DNA from: Planctomycetia bacterium
GTDB taxonomy: Bacteria > Planctomycetota > Planctomycetia > Pirellulales > Thermoguttaceae
Reading direction: 5' to 3'
Length of the DNA: 64,000 nt
Assembly (NCBI GenBank): GCA_030539295.1
Contig: JAUNSJ010000012.1
Coordinates: forward strand, 1 to 64,000
Within the stretch, counting starts at the first letter, position 1; each line of letters begins with the position of its first letter. The notes beneath the pieces are model-generated. The model was not told the DNA's origin, ran no database searches, and saw only the letters and a program-made list of their open reading frames with translations. The position numbers and the translations under genes are program-made. Of this stretch, positions 9,781 through 19,432 are shown piece after piece.

Positions 9781-10494
9781 TCAAGCATGCGCCTTCTTAT
9801 TCGTGAAGCCCAGGCCCTTAAAGGAGTGCCACGACCCGTATTCCGTCACAATAGCACCATTAGGTCCGCCCATCATGAAGTGGGGGTCGCCCAGTCCGGA
9901 GAGCGCAGCGTAATCGCCGACTTTCATCTCGCGACAATCGAAACAGGTGATCGCATTGTCCGCAATTTGGCTCGGAGGCAGCAGCTTGACCAGTTCGTCC
10001 GTCTTCGTTCCGCCTTTACCACAGCAGTAGATACTGCCGTAGCGGACCTGCCAGGATTCATATTTCGCCGGCATGTCTTCGGCCGGAAGATGAAAATGTT
10101 CCGGAATCATCTGGTTCGGGAGCAGATAAATCTCGTGCGCAAAATAGTTGTGCTCTTTATCGTTAACCCAAAAGATTCCGCCCATACCGACTCGACCGAA
10201 ATCGCCAAGTCCAAAATCGGCAACCCAGAAGTCCTTATTGCCGCGGAGCGTATCGGTGAGAGAATAATTCAGTGCTTCGAACATTTCGAAAAACGCAGCG
10301 AAGGCCGCTTCCTGGTCCAAAACACCGTCTTTATAAAAATGAGAACTCGGGTATTGTTTCACTTTTCCATTCCTTTCGCATTTTGCATTGTTATCATCAG
10401 CCCAAACCGATGCGGCACCGAAACCAACAGTTCCGGCAAGAACAGCCCCTGCCGTTCCTCCGGCCAATACTTTGAGAACGTCTCGTCTTTCCAT
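9781..10494 (-). CDS. Tat-exported cupin-fold protein (D-lyxose isomerase-like)
   Basis: The N-terminus carries a twin-arginine signal (ERRDVLKVLAGG, then a hydrophobic stretch, ending VWADD near residue 34), so the folded protein is exported. The mature part has IPEHFHLP with two histidines, KYESWQVRYGSIYC and a later GDPHFMMGG, resembling the metal-binding cupin strands of the D-lyxose isomerase family. I cannot prove that activity. Start ATG 10494 has a strong GGAGGG site. It heads a two-gene unit with the VOC gene. Promoter elements in the gap to hemG (10495-10685) were not recognised. Confidence 0.75.
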   Translation of the reverse strand: MERRDVLKVLAGGTAGAVLAGTVGFGAASVWADDNNAKCERNGKVKQYPSSHFYKDGVLDQEAAFAAFFEMFEALNYSLTDTLRGNKDFWVADFGLGDFGRVGMGGIFWVNDKEHNYFAHEIYLLPNQMIPEHFHLPAEDMPAKYESWQVRYGSIYCCGKGGTKTDELVKLLPPSQIADNAITCFDCREMKVGDYAALSGLGDPHFMMGGPNGAIVTEYGSWHSFKGLGFTNKKAHA

Positions 10495-10685
10495 TATATT
10501 CCCTCCAGATTCTTGTCTATACAGTAAGTCGACTTCTCTGACACAAGAGAAATCGACGAAACATGCGGCGTATCATGACGTACAGCCCCTTCTTCTCCCC
10601 CACCTCTTCCTATTATCATCTTTTGCCCGCTGTTTGCAAGGGGGACGTTTCGTTTGCCGCAAAAAAACGTCTTTTTACACGAAAT

Positions 10686-12170
10686 TTACGGCCCGCTCGC
10701 TCTGGTAACCCGCTCCGCCGCCAGACGCCCACTGTGTATGCAGGACGGAATACCCACCCCGTAGAACGCGTTACCGGCCAACGCAAGCTCCGGGATACGC
10801 TCAAGCTCCCGCTCAAGTCGGGCAATGAGGTCGAGATGACCAATATTATACTGGGGCATAACATTCGGCCAGCGAGCAACATCGACGAAGAGGGGGTCCC
10901 CTCGCAGACCCAGAAGTGGTCGCAATTCCGCCAGGATACGTGGGACGAGAATATCATCGGGCTCCAGAGGAAGGTCAGGCATGCGTGACCCACCGGCAAA
11001 CAGTCGGAGCAGAACTGTTCCCTCCGGGGCACGATGCGGATATTTGTAACTACTGAAACTACCGGCGATAAGGCCAAGCCCCTCCTTTTCCGGCACGACG
11101 AAGCCCATGCCATTCATCGGACGCGTAATCTGGTCCGTTCTCAGGGCAACGGTAAGCACGGCCGCTCCTGAATGCTCAATCTGTCCGCAACAGGTGGCAA
11201 TTTCGGGCGAGATTTCAGCAAAAAGTTCCGCAACTTCCGGTGAGGGCAGCGCGCAAATGAGGGCGTCGCACTCCTGGGAGTTACCATGTATATCGGTCAC
11301 AATCCAGACGGGCGCACCGTCCTCTCGAGTTTTTCTGTGCAACGAGGCCGCTTCCCGAGAGGTTTGCAGCGTGCCCGGCGGAAGTCGGTCGGCTAACGTC
11401 GCGGCCATATTAGACAGGCCGGACCGCATGGCAACGAAAAAGCTGTAGCGAGCCCCACTTTCCGTCTCCTTTTTAAACGTTCGAGCCGCTTTCATCTGCT
11501 TCCTGACCGCCAGGATGAGGGAACGATGGTTGACCTCCATCTGCGGGAAACGCGGCAGAGTCGCCCAAACGGACAGCCGCTTGGAATCGCCTGCGTAGAT
11601 TCCACTGGCCAAGGGTTCCACAATGTTCTCGTAAACCTCGCGGCCTAAGCGTCGAGAGACGAAGTGCTCAATGGACTCGTCCTGCTTCTCGTGACGCGGC
11701 AGTAAAAGCTCAAGTCCAGCCCGAAGCTTGCCAAATGGACTCAGGAGCGGAGTCGTCGCTAACGGAAGCAGTCGCGTAGGGGCCATCATGAGAAAACCGT
11801 CCGGAAGCGGATACAATTTTCCGCGGTGTACAACGAACGTGCGCCGGAACTTCGTGTCAGTCGGGACAATATCGTTCCCAAGACCAATTTCTTTACACAG
11901 GTCTATGGCCCAAGGTTCGGTCGTTATGAAATTATCGGCACTTCTCTCAATCTGAAAGCCGTTGTTATGAACGGTCGTTAAGACCCCGCCTGGGGAAACG
12001 GATTTCTCCCAGACGGAAAGCTCGATTTCCGGCGACTCTTTTGCCAAATAATAAGCGGCAGACAGACCACTTATGCCCGCGCCCAAGACGATAACCCGAC
12101 GTCGAGGCGTCGGATGATTCGTGGAATGTTGCGTTACTGCCGTCTGCGTATTGGGTAATATGTTCGTCAT
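10686..12170 (-). CDS. hemG: Protoporphyrinogen/coproporphyrinogen oxidase (HemG/HemY type)
   Basis: FAD flavoenzyme of the late haem pathway. After a 24-residue leader the dinucleotide-binding motif VIVLGAGISGLSAAYYL appears, followed by the family's SPGG, RSADNFITTEPW and the substrate-side ASGIYAGDSKRLS. The C-terminal GNAFYGVGIPSCIHSG closes the FAD site as in PPOX proteins. At 494 residues it has full length. The gene starts 8 bp after the DUF1080 stop and has no clear ribosome site, so it may be read by coupling. Whether it acts on protoporphyrinogen or coproporphyrinogen cannot be read from sequence. No other hem gene is nearby. Confidence 0.92.
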   Translation of the reverse strand: MTNILPNTQTAVTQHSTNHPTPRRRVIVLGAGISGLSAAYYLAKESPEIELSVWEKSVSPGGVLTTVHNNGFQIERSADNFITTEPWAIDLCKEIGLGNDIVPTDTKFRRTFVVHRGKLYPLPDGFLMMAPTRLLPLATTPLLSPFGKLRAGLELLLPRHEKQDESIEHFVSRRLGREVYENIVEPLASGIYAGDSKRLSVWATLPRFPQMEVNHRSLILAVRKQMKAARTFKKETESGARYSFFVAMRSGLSNMAATLADRLPPGTLQTSREAASLHRKTREDGAPVWIVTDIHGNSQECDALICALPSPEVAELFAEISPEIATCCGQIEHSGAAVLTVALRTDQITRPMNGMGFVVPEKEGLGLIAGSFSSYKYPHRAPEGTVLLRLFAGGSRMPDLPLEPDDILVPRILAELRPLLGLRGDPLFVDVARWPNVMPQYNIGHLDLIARLERELERIPELALAGNAFYGVGIPSCIHSGRLAAERVTRASGP

Positions 12171-12178
12171 GCCGCAGC

Positions 12179-12991
12179 TTACTGGTTCGCGGGGTCATCC
12201 GCATAGTAAGGAAGGCGTCTGGGAACAGGAGTCACATTGGAATCCGGAATCTCACGCACCCAAATATTGCGGAATTGCATGCGGTTCCCGTGGTCCTGAA
12301 GCCGAATGGACTCTTTATCGGCATGCGGCTGGTATTTCGGCGGCACGTGATAAAAGGTATCGCCAGCAAGAGCGAAATGATTTTGTACGACAACGCCATT
12401 GAGCAGGGCGGTAATATAGGCCGGACGGATAACTTCCGTCACTTTCGCACTTTCCCCTTCCCCTTCAATTTTCAGAATCGGGCGTGTAAAAATGACGTCG
12501 TACGTCTGCCACTGCCCCGGCGCTTTACAAGGATTGACGTAGGGCGGGAATTGCTTGTAAAGAGATCCGCACTGACCGTCGAAATACGTCTTGCTCTCGA
12601 AACTATCGAGTATCTGAAGCTCATAATGGTTCATAAAGAACAGACCACTATTGCCACGCGCCTGCCCTTCTCCCTCGGCCGGTGGCGTCGCAAATTCCAG
12701 ATGTAGCTGGACGCTGCCGAATTTCTGTTTCGTGGCAATGTCTCCGGAACCAGGCTTAACCGTGAGGACACCATCAGCAACGTCCCAAGGGCCGCCCTCC
12801 CAAGCATCAAGATTGGTGCCGTCGAAGAGGACAATAGCGTCCGAAGGGGCATTGGCCGGAGTTTCACCTGACGTTACAACGGCCGGCTCGTTCCAGTCGA
12901 TACCTGTCCGGTAGTCGTAATACTGCTGTTGACCGAACGCTGTGGCGCCAAGGGTACAAAAGGTCAATAGGGCAAGACAAAAACGTTTCAT
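12179..12991 (-). CDS. Exported DUF1080 (3-keto-disaccharide hydrolase-like) protein
   Basis: A signal peptide (MKRFCLALLTFCTLGATAFG) is followed by a single beta-jelly-roll domain of the DUF1080 family: AIVLFDGTNLDAWEGG, DGVLTVKPGSGDI, QLHLEFATPP, GNSGLFFMNHYELQILDS and RLQDHGNRMQFRNIWVRE are its usual blocks. Members are secreted and some hydrolyse 3-keto-glycosides; family identity is secure, activity inferred. ATG 12991 is chosen because the signal peptide begins there and AAGGA precedes it. The gene lies between a LarA homologue and hemG with gaps of 38 and 8 bp, so the three probably form one transcript. Confidence 0.9.
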   Translation of the reverse strand: MKRFCLALLTFCTLGATAFGQQQYYDYRTGIDWNEPAVVTSGETPANAPSDAIVLFDGTNLDAWEGGPWDVADGVLTVKPGSGDIATKQKFGSVQLHLEFATPPAEGEGQARGNSGLFFMNHYELQILDSFESKTYFDGQCGSLYKQFPPYVNPCKAPGQWQTYDVIFTRPILKIEGEGESAKVTEVIRPAYITALLNGVVVQNHFALAGDTFYHVPPKYQPHADKESIRLQDHGNRMQFRNIWVREIPDSNVTPVPRRLPYYADDPANQ

Positions 12992-13029
12992 AACTCTGCA
13001 ATCCTTTCTGGGGTGGTTTGGGTGGGAAA

Positions 13030-14322
13030 TCAATCGTCGCGGCCGGCGAGTTTTTCGGCGGTCGACCACAAACCGGCGGACGGGGTACTAATATAATAGA
13101 CTTCCTCGCCGTCGGGCATTGTATTAAAACCATTCTTCATTTTCGCCGGGTCGTATCGCTTAAGCGTTTCCGCCAAGTCAGCATAACCGAAATTAACGGA
13201 TTCGATTTCAGCCTTCGTCAAATGCCCCGGCGCATAGGTAATCCGGAACCGGCCTTCGGAAGAGCCGTGAATAAGGTGGGCGGTGCCGTGGGTCAGGTCT
13301 TGAAGTACAGGCTCCGTCTTCCATAACTGCATAATACGTGGGGTTCCGGAATAACCGTATCGACGAATCAGTGCGTCCACGTCTTCCTGTTCTCCAAAGC
13401 GTTTCAGACCGGGCGCGACAATAAGGAGTTCGCCGCCGTCGGCCATGGCCATACGAGTACGATAAATGGCCTTATTGGCAACCCAGGTACTGTAAAATTC
13501 GTCCCCTTGCATGACCGCAATGACTTTCTTTAAGGGGGGAACGATCGTTATGTTCTGCTTACGCGACGCCTTGGCCGCAACGGTATAGGTCTCGACGTCG
13601 TCACCGACATAAAATCCGGTGTGGCCCAGGGTTCCTTGTTCGTCGTAGGCCATAACGACTTCGATAAAAAGGTCGGGAAGAAAGCCGAGATAGTCCGCCT
13701 CGGCCTTGTTATAGCACTGGCGCAGTGGAGTACACAAGCACCCCAAATTATTTTCAATACCACAACAGGCGGCCATCATGTGTGAGGCACAAATCATATC
13801 CTTGCCACCAAGCCCGATAAAATAGTTCTTGTTGTGGTTTGCAAAGCCGAGGACTTCGTGGGGGACAATGTGCCCCACGTTAATGACAAGGTCCCATTTT
13901 TCTTCCAGGAGCATGCGATTAAGGGCAACCGGAATGGCCCAGTCTGCCTTGCCGTGCGAGACTTCTTTGACAAACGAGGCCGGTACTTCACCAATAACTT
14001 TTGCCCCGGCCCGCCAGTCGTGGGCGTGGATCTTTTCTTCCGGGACACTGCCGAACATCCAGCGATTCTGCTCCGGTGTGTGGGGTACGTGCTGACCGAG
14101 CGTCGGAATGACGTGGACGTCTGCCCCTTCGTGTGTGAATTTTTTATAGAGCTGTTCCGTTATGGCACCGGCGCCGCTGTGCGCCCGCGTTATGTCGGGA
14201 GGCAGAAGAAGTACCTTGCGAGGATGGGAGCAGAGACGCTCCTGGGCCTCTAGTGCCGCCTGCTCCGTTAGTTGCGATATTGTTTCACGGGTGAGTCGTC
14301 CCTCTTTTGTAAACCAAGGCAT
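13030..14322 (-). CDS. LarA-family nickel-pincer racemase/epimerase
   Basis: Resembles lactate racemase LarA, which uses a nickel pincer nucleotide for hydride transfer at an alpha-hydroxy acid carbon. Visible blocks are LLLPPDITRAHSG (39-50), PTLGQHVPHT (73-82), and VGHIVPHEVLGF (149-160). His155, Lys165 and His181 have exactly the 10- and 26-residue spacing of LarA His174, Lys184 (cofactor attachment) and His200 (nickel ligand), and His78 may match His108. The 430-residue length fits. The true substrate of most relatives is not lactate; a sugar acid is plausible given the DUF1080 neighbour. The ribosome site is weak. No larB, larC or larE is in the window. Confidence 0.85.
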   Translation of the reverse strand: MPWFTKEGRLTRETISQLTEQAALEAQERLCSHPRKVLLLPPDITRAHSGAGAITEQLYKKFTHEGADVHVIPTLGQHVPHTPEQNRWMFGSVPEEKIHAHDWRAGAKVIGEVPASFVKEVSHGKADWAIPVALNRMLLEEKWDLVINVGHIVPHEVLGFANHNKNYFIGLGGKDMICASHMMAACCGIENNLGCLCTPLRQCYNKAEADYLGFLPDLFIEVVMAYDEQGTLGHTGFYVGDDVETYTVAAKASRKQNITIVPPLKKVIAVMQGDEFYSTWVANKAIYRTRMAMADGGELLIVAPGLKRFGEQEDVDALIRRYGYSGTPRIMQLWKTEPVLQDLTHGTAHLIHGSSEGRFRITYAPGHLTKAEIESVNFGYADLAETLKRYDPAKMKNGFNTMPDGEEVYYISTPSAGLWSTAEKLAGRDD

Positions 14323-14458
14323 AATTAGGCTTTCTGTCAGAATAATAACTTCAATGCGAACCGGCACAACGAAGATGGTCGACACAAACGCGTGCCAGAA
14401 GTCTCAATAACACAACCAATTATCCCTGATTTCCAAAATACGTCAAGCCCCTCAATCA

Positions 14459-14496
14459 CGCAATCGCTGCTGGCGGGGGTGCCAACGGCGATTGCG
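14459..14496 (-). terminator. Hairpin downstream of the minus-strand RND operon
   Basis: A 9-bp perfect stem (CGCAATCGC / GCGATTGCG) with an internal GGC/GCC pair starts 12 bases past the RND permease stop. There is no U-tract, so it may be a weak or factor-assisted terminator. The larA operon promoter must lie between it and 14322 but was not recognised. Confidence 0.5.
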
Positions 14497-14507
14497 CCCG
14501 GACGGGG

Positions 14508-17500
14508 TTAAGATTGTTTGCCTTTGCGCATATGTTGGAACATTTCGCGGGTACGCTGACACAGGGCGTAGAGGGCCGGAATGAAAGCAATGCCAACGAC
14601 GGTTGCGAGCAACATGCCGGAGAAGGTGGTAATGCCAATGGCACGTCGACTGCCGGCTCCGGCTCCGGTGGCAATAACGAGTGGGAAGACGCCCAGAATA
14701 AAGGACCAGGCGGTCATGAGAACGGCGCGAAATCGCATAGAAGCCGCGTTCAAGGCGGATTCCTCAATACTGACGCCCTTGGCACGCTCCTCCTTTGCGA
14801 ACTCGACCATAAGAATTGCGTTCTTACTGGCAAGTCCAATGAGCATGACCAGTCCGAGCTGCGCGTAGATACTAAGAGGCAAATGACAGCACATCAGGCC
14901 TAACAAGGCGCCGAGCGTTGCCACGGCGACCGAGAGCATAACGGGTACAGGTACGGTCCAGGATTCATACTGCGCGACCAGGAATAAATAGCCACAAATC
15001 AGAGCCAAGACTAAAAGGGTTAAAATCTGCCCCTGATTCTTCTGCTCCTGATAACTCATGCCAACCCACTCCACATGGCAATCTTTGGGTAGGACTTGTT
15101 GCCCCGTCTCCAAGATGCGTTTCATGAACGCGCCACTACTGGTCCCGTCTTTCGCCTCACCACTGAAGTCGGCAGCCATCTGCTGGTTGAATCGCGTAAT
15201 ACGTTGAGGCCCCACGGTAAACAGGACGGACCCGAGCGAACTGAATGGGACCATTTTCCCTTCATGATTCGGAATGTTCAGATTCGAAATATCGTCGATC
15301 AGACCACGGTCGGACCCCTCGGACTGTATTTTAACCTTGAAGGTGTAACCTGCCATATTAAAGTCATTTACGTAATAGGAGGCCAGTTTCGACTGCAAGG
15401 TTTGGAACAGAGTGGAGACCGGAACGCCGAGCATTTCCGCCTTGTCGCGGTCCAGGTCCAACTTTAACTGCGGAGTGTCGGCATTATAGGAGCTGAAACA
15501 GCGTTTCGTTTCCGGCATCTGGTTCAAAGCCCCGGTAAAGATTTGCGTTCGGGTCGCTAAATCCTCGGGAGAAACGTCGCCGCTGACACACAGATTGAAC
15601 GCGGCGCCCCCGGTTACACCCAGCCCCTGGATCGCCGGCGGGACAAAGGCAAAGACAACTGCCTCGGGGATACTGCCTCCGATCGCGGTCACTTTGTCCT
15701 TAATCGAATTCAGGTCAAGCCCGGGCTTCGTCCGGTCGTCCCAGTTATCCAGCTTAACAATGGCCGTTCCCTGATTCTCACCGGAACCGCCAATAAAGCT
15801 GAATCCGTTGATGGTCAAAACACTGTAGACGCCCTCCAGTTCACCCACACGTCGGTTGAACTCCTGAAGGACGTTCTCCGTTCGGTTACGCGTAGCGCCC
15901 GGGGGGAGTTCAATGTGGCAGAGTATGGCCCCACGGTCTTCATCGGGCAAGAAGGCGCCAGGCGTCTTCGTATACGCCGCATAGTTCGCGTATAAAATGA
16001 GTCCGAACAGGGCGACCGTTAGCAGACTGCGACGGACCAGCACGCCACTGACGCCCAGGAAGAGGCGACGGAATCCGCCCAAAAACGCGTTGAATGGGGC
16101 GAAAAACCAGCTCTTTTTCTTCTTCGGCTCCTGTAAAATAAGTACGCATAATGCCGGCGATAGCGTCAGTGCATTGATGCCCGAGAGCACAAGGGAAATA
16201 CACATCGTTACTGCAAACTGTGTATAGATGCGGCCGACCATACCGCCGTAAAAGCAGATCGGAACGTAAATGGCCACAGTTACAAGAGTGGTTGCGATAA
16301 TCGGACCGGTAATCTGTTTCATGCCTGCCCGGGTCGCCTCCTTGGGTGACATGCCTTCTTCCAGGTGCGTCATGACATTCTCGACGACGATAATTGCGTC
16401 GTCCACCAACGAACCGATCACGAGAATTAACCCGAACATCGTCAGAACGTTAATACTGAACCCCATGGCCAGGAGGAAGGGAAACGTACCCAAAAGCGAA
16501 ACCGGTATGGCAATAGCGGGAATAATCGTCGCACGCCAGTCCTGCAAGAAGAGCCAGGTCACCCCGACAACGAGCAGAAGGGCTTCGATTAACGTGGTGA
16601 CAATTTCACGCATGGAAATCAAAATGAATTCACTCGGATTGTATTCGACGTTATAAAAGACGCCTTCGGGCAAGCGGTCCTGCAAACTGTCAAGCGTGGC
16701 CACGATATTGTTAATGGTCTCAAGGGCGTTGGCACCGTCTGTGCGGAACGCGGCAAAACTAACACAGGGCCGGTCACCACTATGAGAGAGACCACCATAG
16801 GTTTCCGCGCCGAGCTCAACTTTTGCTATATCGCTTAATTTGACTATATTACCATGACCATCTGATCTTACGATAATATTACCGAACTCTTCGGCCGTTT
16901 TGAGTCGCCCTTGAACGTTAATTTTGAACTGGAGGTATTCGCTGGTGCCTTCATCGCCGACGGACCCGGCAGCGGCCTGGATATTCTGACTGCTTATGGC
17001 GGCGGTCACCTCCTGGGCGGAGATACCAATGGCCGACATGCGTAAAGAGTCGAGCCAAACGCGCATACTATAATCGCGGGTCCCGAAAACCTGGACCGTA
17101 CTGACGCCTGGCGTTCGGGCAACGACATCTTTGACTTCCGTCTTGACCAGATTGTACAGTTCCAGAATGGACATATCGGTCTTTTCCGGGTCGGTTTGGT
17201 AGGAAACCATACACAAGATGTCCGGCGACTGTTTGCGGGTCGTTATGCCGTACATTTTGACTTCCGTAGGCAGAACGGGTTCGGCCAATTTGACCGCATT
17301 TTGCACGTTTACCTGGGCTATATCGGCATCAACCCCATATTCGAACGTTATGTCGAGCTGATAGTTACCGTAATTATCGGAGGTCGATTGATAGTAGAGA
17401 ACGCCTTCAACGCCGTTCACCTGCTGCTCAATAGGGGACGCGATCGTATTGGCAATCACCTCGGCACTGGCTCCGGTGTACATGGTACGAACACGAACCT

Positions 17501-17627
17501 GAACCGGGGTAATTTCCGGGTATTCAGAAATGGGCAGCTTGGGGATACAGAAGATACCGGCAAGCAACATCAAAATACTGATAACAATGGCGAACTTGGG
17601 TCGGTCAATAAAAAACGATGATATCAT
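14508..17627 (-). CDS. RND efflux permease (HAE1/AcrB type)
   Basis: Inner-membrane proton-driven pump subunit of a tripartite drug or toxic-compound exporter. The 1039 residues show the duplicated RND layout: N-terminal [17 protein letters not shown] helix, large periplasmic loop, TM4 with the proton-relay pair [12 protein letters not shown], second periplasmic loop and a C-terminal set ending [17 protein letters not shown]. Length and motifs fit the hydrophobe/amphiphile subfamily. Its ATG overlaps the stop of the membrane fusion gene by four bases (ATGA), so the pair is translated together. No outer-membrane TolC partner is encoded nearby. The substrate is unknown. Confidence 0.95.
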   Translation of the reverse strand: MISSFFIDRPKFAIVISILMLLAGIFCIPKLPISEYPEITPVQVRVRTMYTGASAEVIANTIASPIEQQVNGVEGVLYYQSTSDNYGNYQLDITFEYGVDADIAQVNVQNAVKLAEPVLPTEVKMYGITTRKQSPDILCMVSYQTDPEKTDMSILELYNLVKTEVKDVVARTPGVSTVQVFGTRDYSMRVWLDSLRMSAIGISAQEVTAAISSQNIQAAAGSVGDEGTSEYLQFKINVQGRLKTAEEFGNIIVRSDGHGNIVKLSDIAKVELGAETYGGLSHSGDRPCVSFAAFRTDGANALETINNIVATLDSLQDRLPEGVFYNVEYNPSEFILISMREIVTTLIEALLLVVGVTWLFLQDWRATIIPAIAIPVSLLGTFPFLLAMGFSINVLTMFGLILVIGSLVDDAIIVVENVMTHLEEGMSPKEATRAGMKQITGPIIATTLVTVAIYVPICFYGGMVGRIYTQFAVTMCISLVLSGINALTLSPALCVLILQEPKKKKSWFFAPFNAFLGGFRRLFLGVSGVLVRRSLLTVALFGLILYANYAAYTKTPGAFLPDEDRGAILCHIELPPGATRNRTENVLQEFNRRVGELEGVYSVLTINGFSFIGGSGENQGTAIVKLDNWDDRTKPGLDLNSIKDKVTAIGGSIPEAVVFAFVPPAIQGLGVTGGAAFNLCVSGDVSPEDLATRTQIFTGALNQMPETKRCFSSYNADTPQLKLDLDRDKAEMLGVPVSTLFQTLQSKLASYYVNDFNMAGYTFKVKIQSEGSDRGLIDDISNLNIPNHEGKMVPFSSLGSVLFTVGPQRITRFNQQMAADFSGEAKDGTSSGAFMKRILETGQQVLPKDCHVEWVGMSYQEQKNQGQILTLLVLALICGYLFLVAQYESWTVPVPVMLSVAVATLGALLGLMCCHLPLSIYAQLGLVMLIGLASKNAILMVEFAKEERAKGVSIEESALNAASMRFRAVLMTAWSFILGVFPLVIATGAGAGSRRAIGITTFSGMLLATVVGIAFIPALYALCQRTREMFQHMRKGKQS

Positions 17628-19093
17628 TCCTGACCCCCTTTGACAGCGTCAGCGGCGTCCTCGGTATTGTCGACCGGCGTCAGCGAGAGCGGTCCGGTCT
17701 TGTCTGCACCGTTATCAACCGCAGTTTCTTCGCCAGCGACCGGAGGATTGACCGTTTTCGGAGCGTTTTCGCCTGCGGACGAGCCGCCTTCACCCACTGC
17801 AGCCGGTGTTGGTGTATAGGTTGTGCGTACCTTGACCGGCATGGGCTTGCCGTCTGGACCGGGTATGAAACGAATCTTGTGTGTTCCGTCGGTTATAACC
17901 ACCTCGTCGCCGTTAAGTCCGGAGACAATGGTCTGATAGACGCCGTCGGATGTGCCGGGCACAACGGTCCGCTTCTCAACAAGGTTATCGGGGCCGACAA
18001 TGTACACGGAGTGGGCGTGCCCGTCGAAGAGAATTGCCGATTCCTTAACGGCGGGAAACTGGCGATCTTCTTCTTTCTCCAGATAAACAGTAGCCACACC
18101 GCCGGGATTCAAAAATTCGTGACTGTTACGAAACGTTGCCCAAATATTAATGGTATTCGTTTCACTGGTCATTTTATTATCAATAAAGGAAATTTCGCCT
18201 TGCTCTTCATAAAAGGTACCGCCTGCAAGCTCGATTCGGATTTTTGCCTGGGCACGCAGATTATCCACATTGCCAAACATGGTCGTAAAATCTTTTTCCG
18301 ACATGGAAAAACGGAGATAAATCGGGTCGAGCTGGACAATCGTCACGAGCGGGCCGGAATTCGGCGTGACATAGTTTCCGACCGTGTAGTGGACGCGTCC
18401 GGCGCGCCCGGTAATCATGGCTCGAATTGTCGTGTGCTCCATATCATCGCCTGCCAGCTTGAGTTGCGCCTTGGCGGCATCAAGTTCGGCCCGGGCGGCC
18501 AGCTCCTCGGCGGCGATTGACGTCATTTCCGCTTTCAAGGCATCCAGCACACTGCGAATGTTCTCAACAGTGTCTTTGGTCACCAGATTACCGCCCTGTT
18601 TATACAGGGTTTCATTTCGGTCGTAGTTGCTCTGGGCATAAGTAATTTTCGCCTCGCACTGGACCTTTCTCGCGGCGATTGTGGCAATTCGAGCCTCGCC
18701 AGAGGCCACGCCTGCCTTGGCCGCTTCCAGAGCCGCCTCGTAACGAATCTTTTCCATCTCAAAGAGAACCGTATCGGCAGTGACCAGATTCCCCTCTTGG
18801 AATTTCTGCTCCTCAATGTTGCCTGTAATACGGGAAACAATCGCTACCTGCTGGATCGGTTCAAAGGACCCAACATGTTTCTTGCGTGTGACTTCCGGAC
18901 GCGTAACAACGTTCTCCACCAGCACAATCGGCAGTTGTGCGTCCGAGTCGGCCGCGGCCGTTCGCTCCGCTTCGACCTCGGTTTTGCCTTCGGCGTGGAT
19001 ATGGGAATCCATCGCCGAAATGGAGAAAAATATTGCCACAGCCGCAACCGCCAAGCCACCTAGTCCCACGGAAAACAGCGTTATACGTCTCAC
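17624..19093 (-). CDS. RND periplasmic adaptor (membrane fusion protein)
   Basis: Bridges the RND permease to an outer-membrane channel. An N-terminal anchor helix (about 7-28) precedes the half-motifs of a lipoyl domain ([19 protein letters not shown]), a long alpha-hairpin (about 125-220), and the beta-barrel strand [18 protein letters not shown]. The C-terminus after about 430 is Pro/Gly/Ala-rich low complexity, unusual for the family. The start is a GTG at 19093 with GAGGTGA just before it. At 489 residues it is longer than usual because of that tail. Confidence 0.92.
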   Translation of the reverse strand: MRRITLFSVGLGGLAVAAVAIFFSISAMDSHIHAEGKTEVEAERTAAADSDAQLPIVLVENVVTRPEVTRKKHVGSFEPIQQVAIVSRITGNIEEQKFQEGNLVTADTVLFEMEKIRYEAALEAAKAGVASGEARIATIAARKVQCEAKITYAQSNYDRNETLYKQGGNLVTKDTVENIRSVLDALKAEMTSIAAEELAARAELDAAKAQLKLAGDDMEHTTIRAMITGRAGRVHYTVGNYVTPNSGPLVTIVQLDPIYLRFSMSEKDFTTMFGNVDNLRAQAKIRIELAGGTFYEEQGEISFIDNKMTSETNTINIWATFRNSHEFLNPGGVATVYLEKEEDRQFPAVKESAILFDGHAHSVYIVGPDNLVEKRTVVPGTSDGVYQTIVSGLNGDEVVITDGTHKIRFIPGPDGKPMPVKVRTTYTPTPAAVGEGGSSAGENAPKTVNPPVAGEETAVDNGADKTGPLSLTPVDNTEDAADAVKGGQE

Positions 19094-19152
19094 TTCTCAC
19101 CTCTTTAATTCTCACTCGGGAGGGCATCGTGCCCCAATAGTAACGGCAACTG

Positions 19153-19203
19153 ATAGTTACCTATCCTTAACTATTATAGCACGAAAAGGAGCCGCGGCAA
19201 GAG
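19153..19203 (-). promoter_or_regulatory. Promoter and overlapping inverted repeat for the minus-strand RND operon
   Basis: On the minus strand a TATAAT box (plus 19173-19178) is preceded by TTGCCG at a 16-bp distance. The inverted repeat ATAGTTA (19153-19159) / TAACTAT (19168-19174) with an 8-nt spacer overlaps the -10 box and start region, the expected place for a repressor. The MarR gene of the neighbouring operon is the obvious candidate, by inference only. Confidence 0.55.
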
Positions 19204-19352
19204 GGGGCGTAAAAAGTGACGCGACAGAAAGGAAGGCTCACGGGCGGCGTGGAACGGTAAAAAGTAACCGCTTTGGACTTAAGGGGTTACGTGAACAAAT
19301 TTTACCGTAAAACGCTTATTGGGGGGCAAAATGCGGGCCTGATCTCATCCCC

Positions 19353-19408
19353 TTGACGATTCTCTTTTGTCTTTTATAATAAAACTCGTGAATTATAAAG
19401 TCACTTTA
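19353..19408 (+). promoter_or_regulatory. Promoter and 13-bp palindrome for the plus-strand RND operon
   Basis: TTGACG at 19353-19358 and TATAAT at 19375-19380 are separated by 16 bp. Just past the likely start site lies TAAAGTCACTTTA (19396-19408), a 13-bp palindrome of the size MarR dimers bind. The rest of the 339-bp divergent gap (19094-19432) holds nothing else recognised. Confidence 0.65.
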
Positions 19409-19432
19409 CTATCTTTGATAAGGGAAACTGTT

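Noticed and set aside
10644-10671. GACGTTT/AAACGTC stem followed by TTTTT on the plus strand
   Set aside because: It has the look of a plus-strand terminator, but no plus-strand gene precedes it; on the minus strand it lacks a U-run.
17618-18520. Plus-strand open frame opposite the RND adaptor
   Set aside because: It mirrors a clear adaptor gene, with no ribosome site or protein-like pattern.
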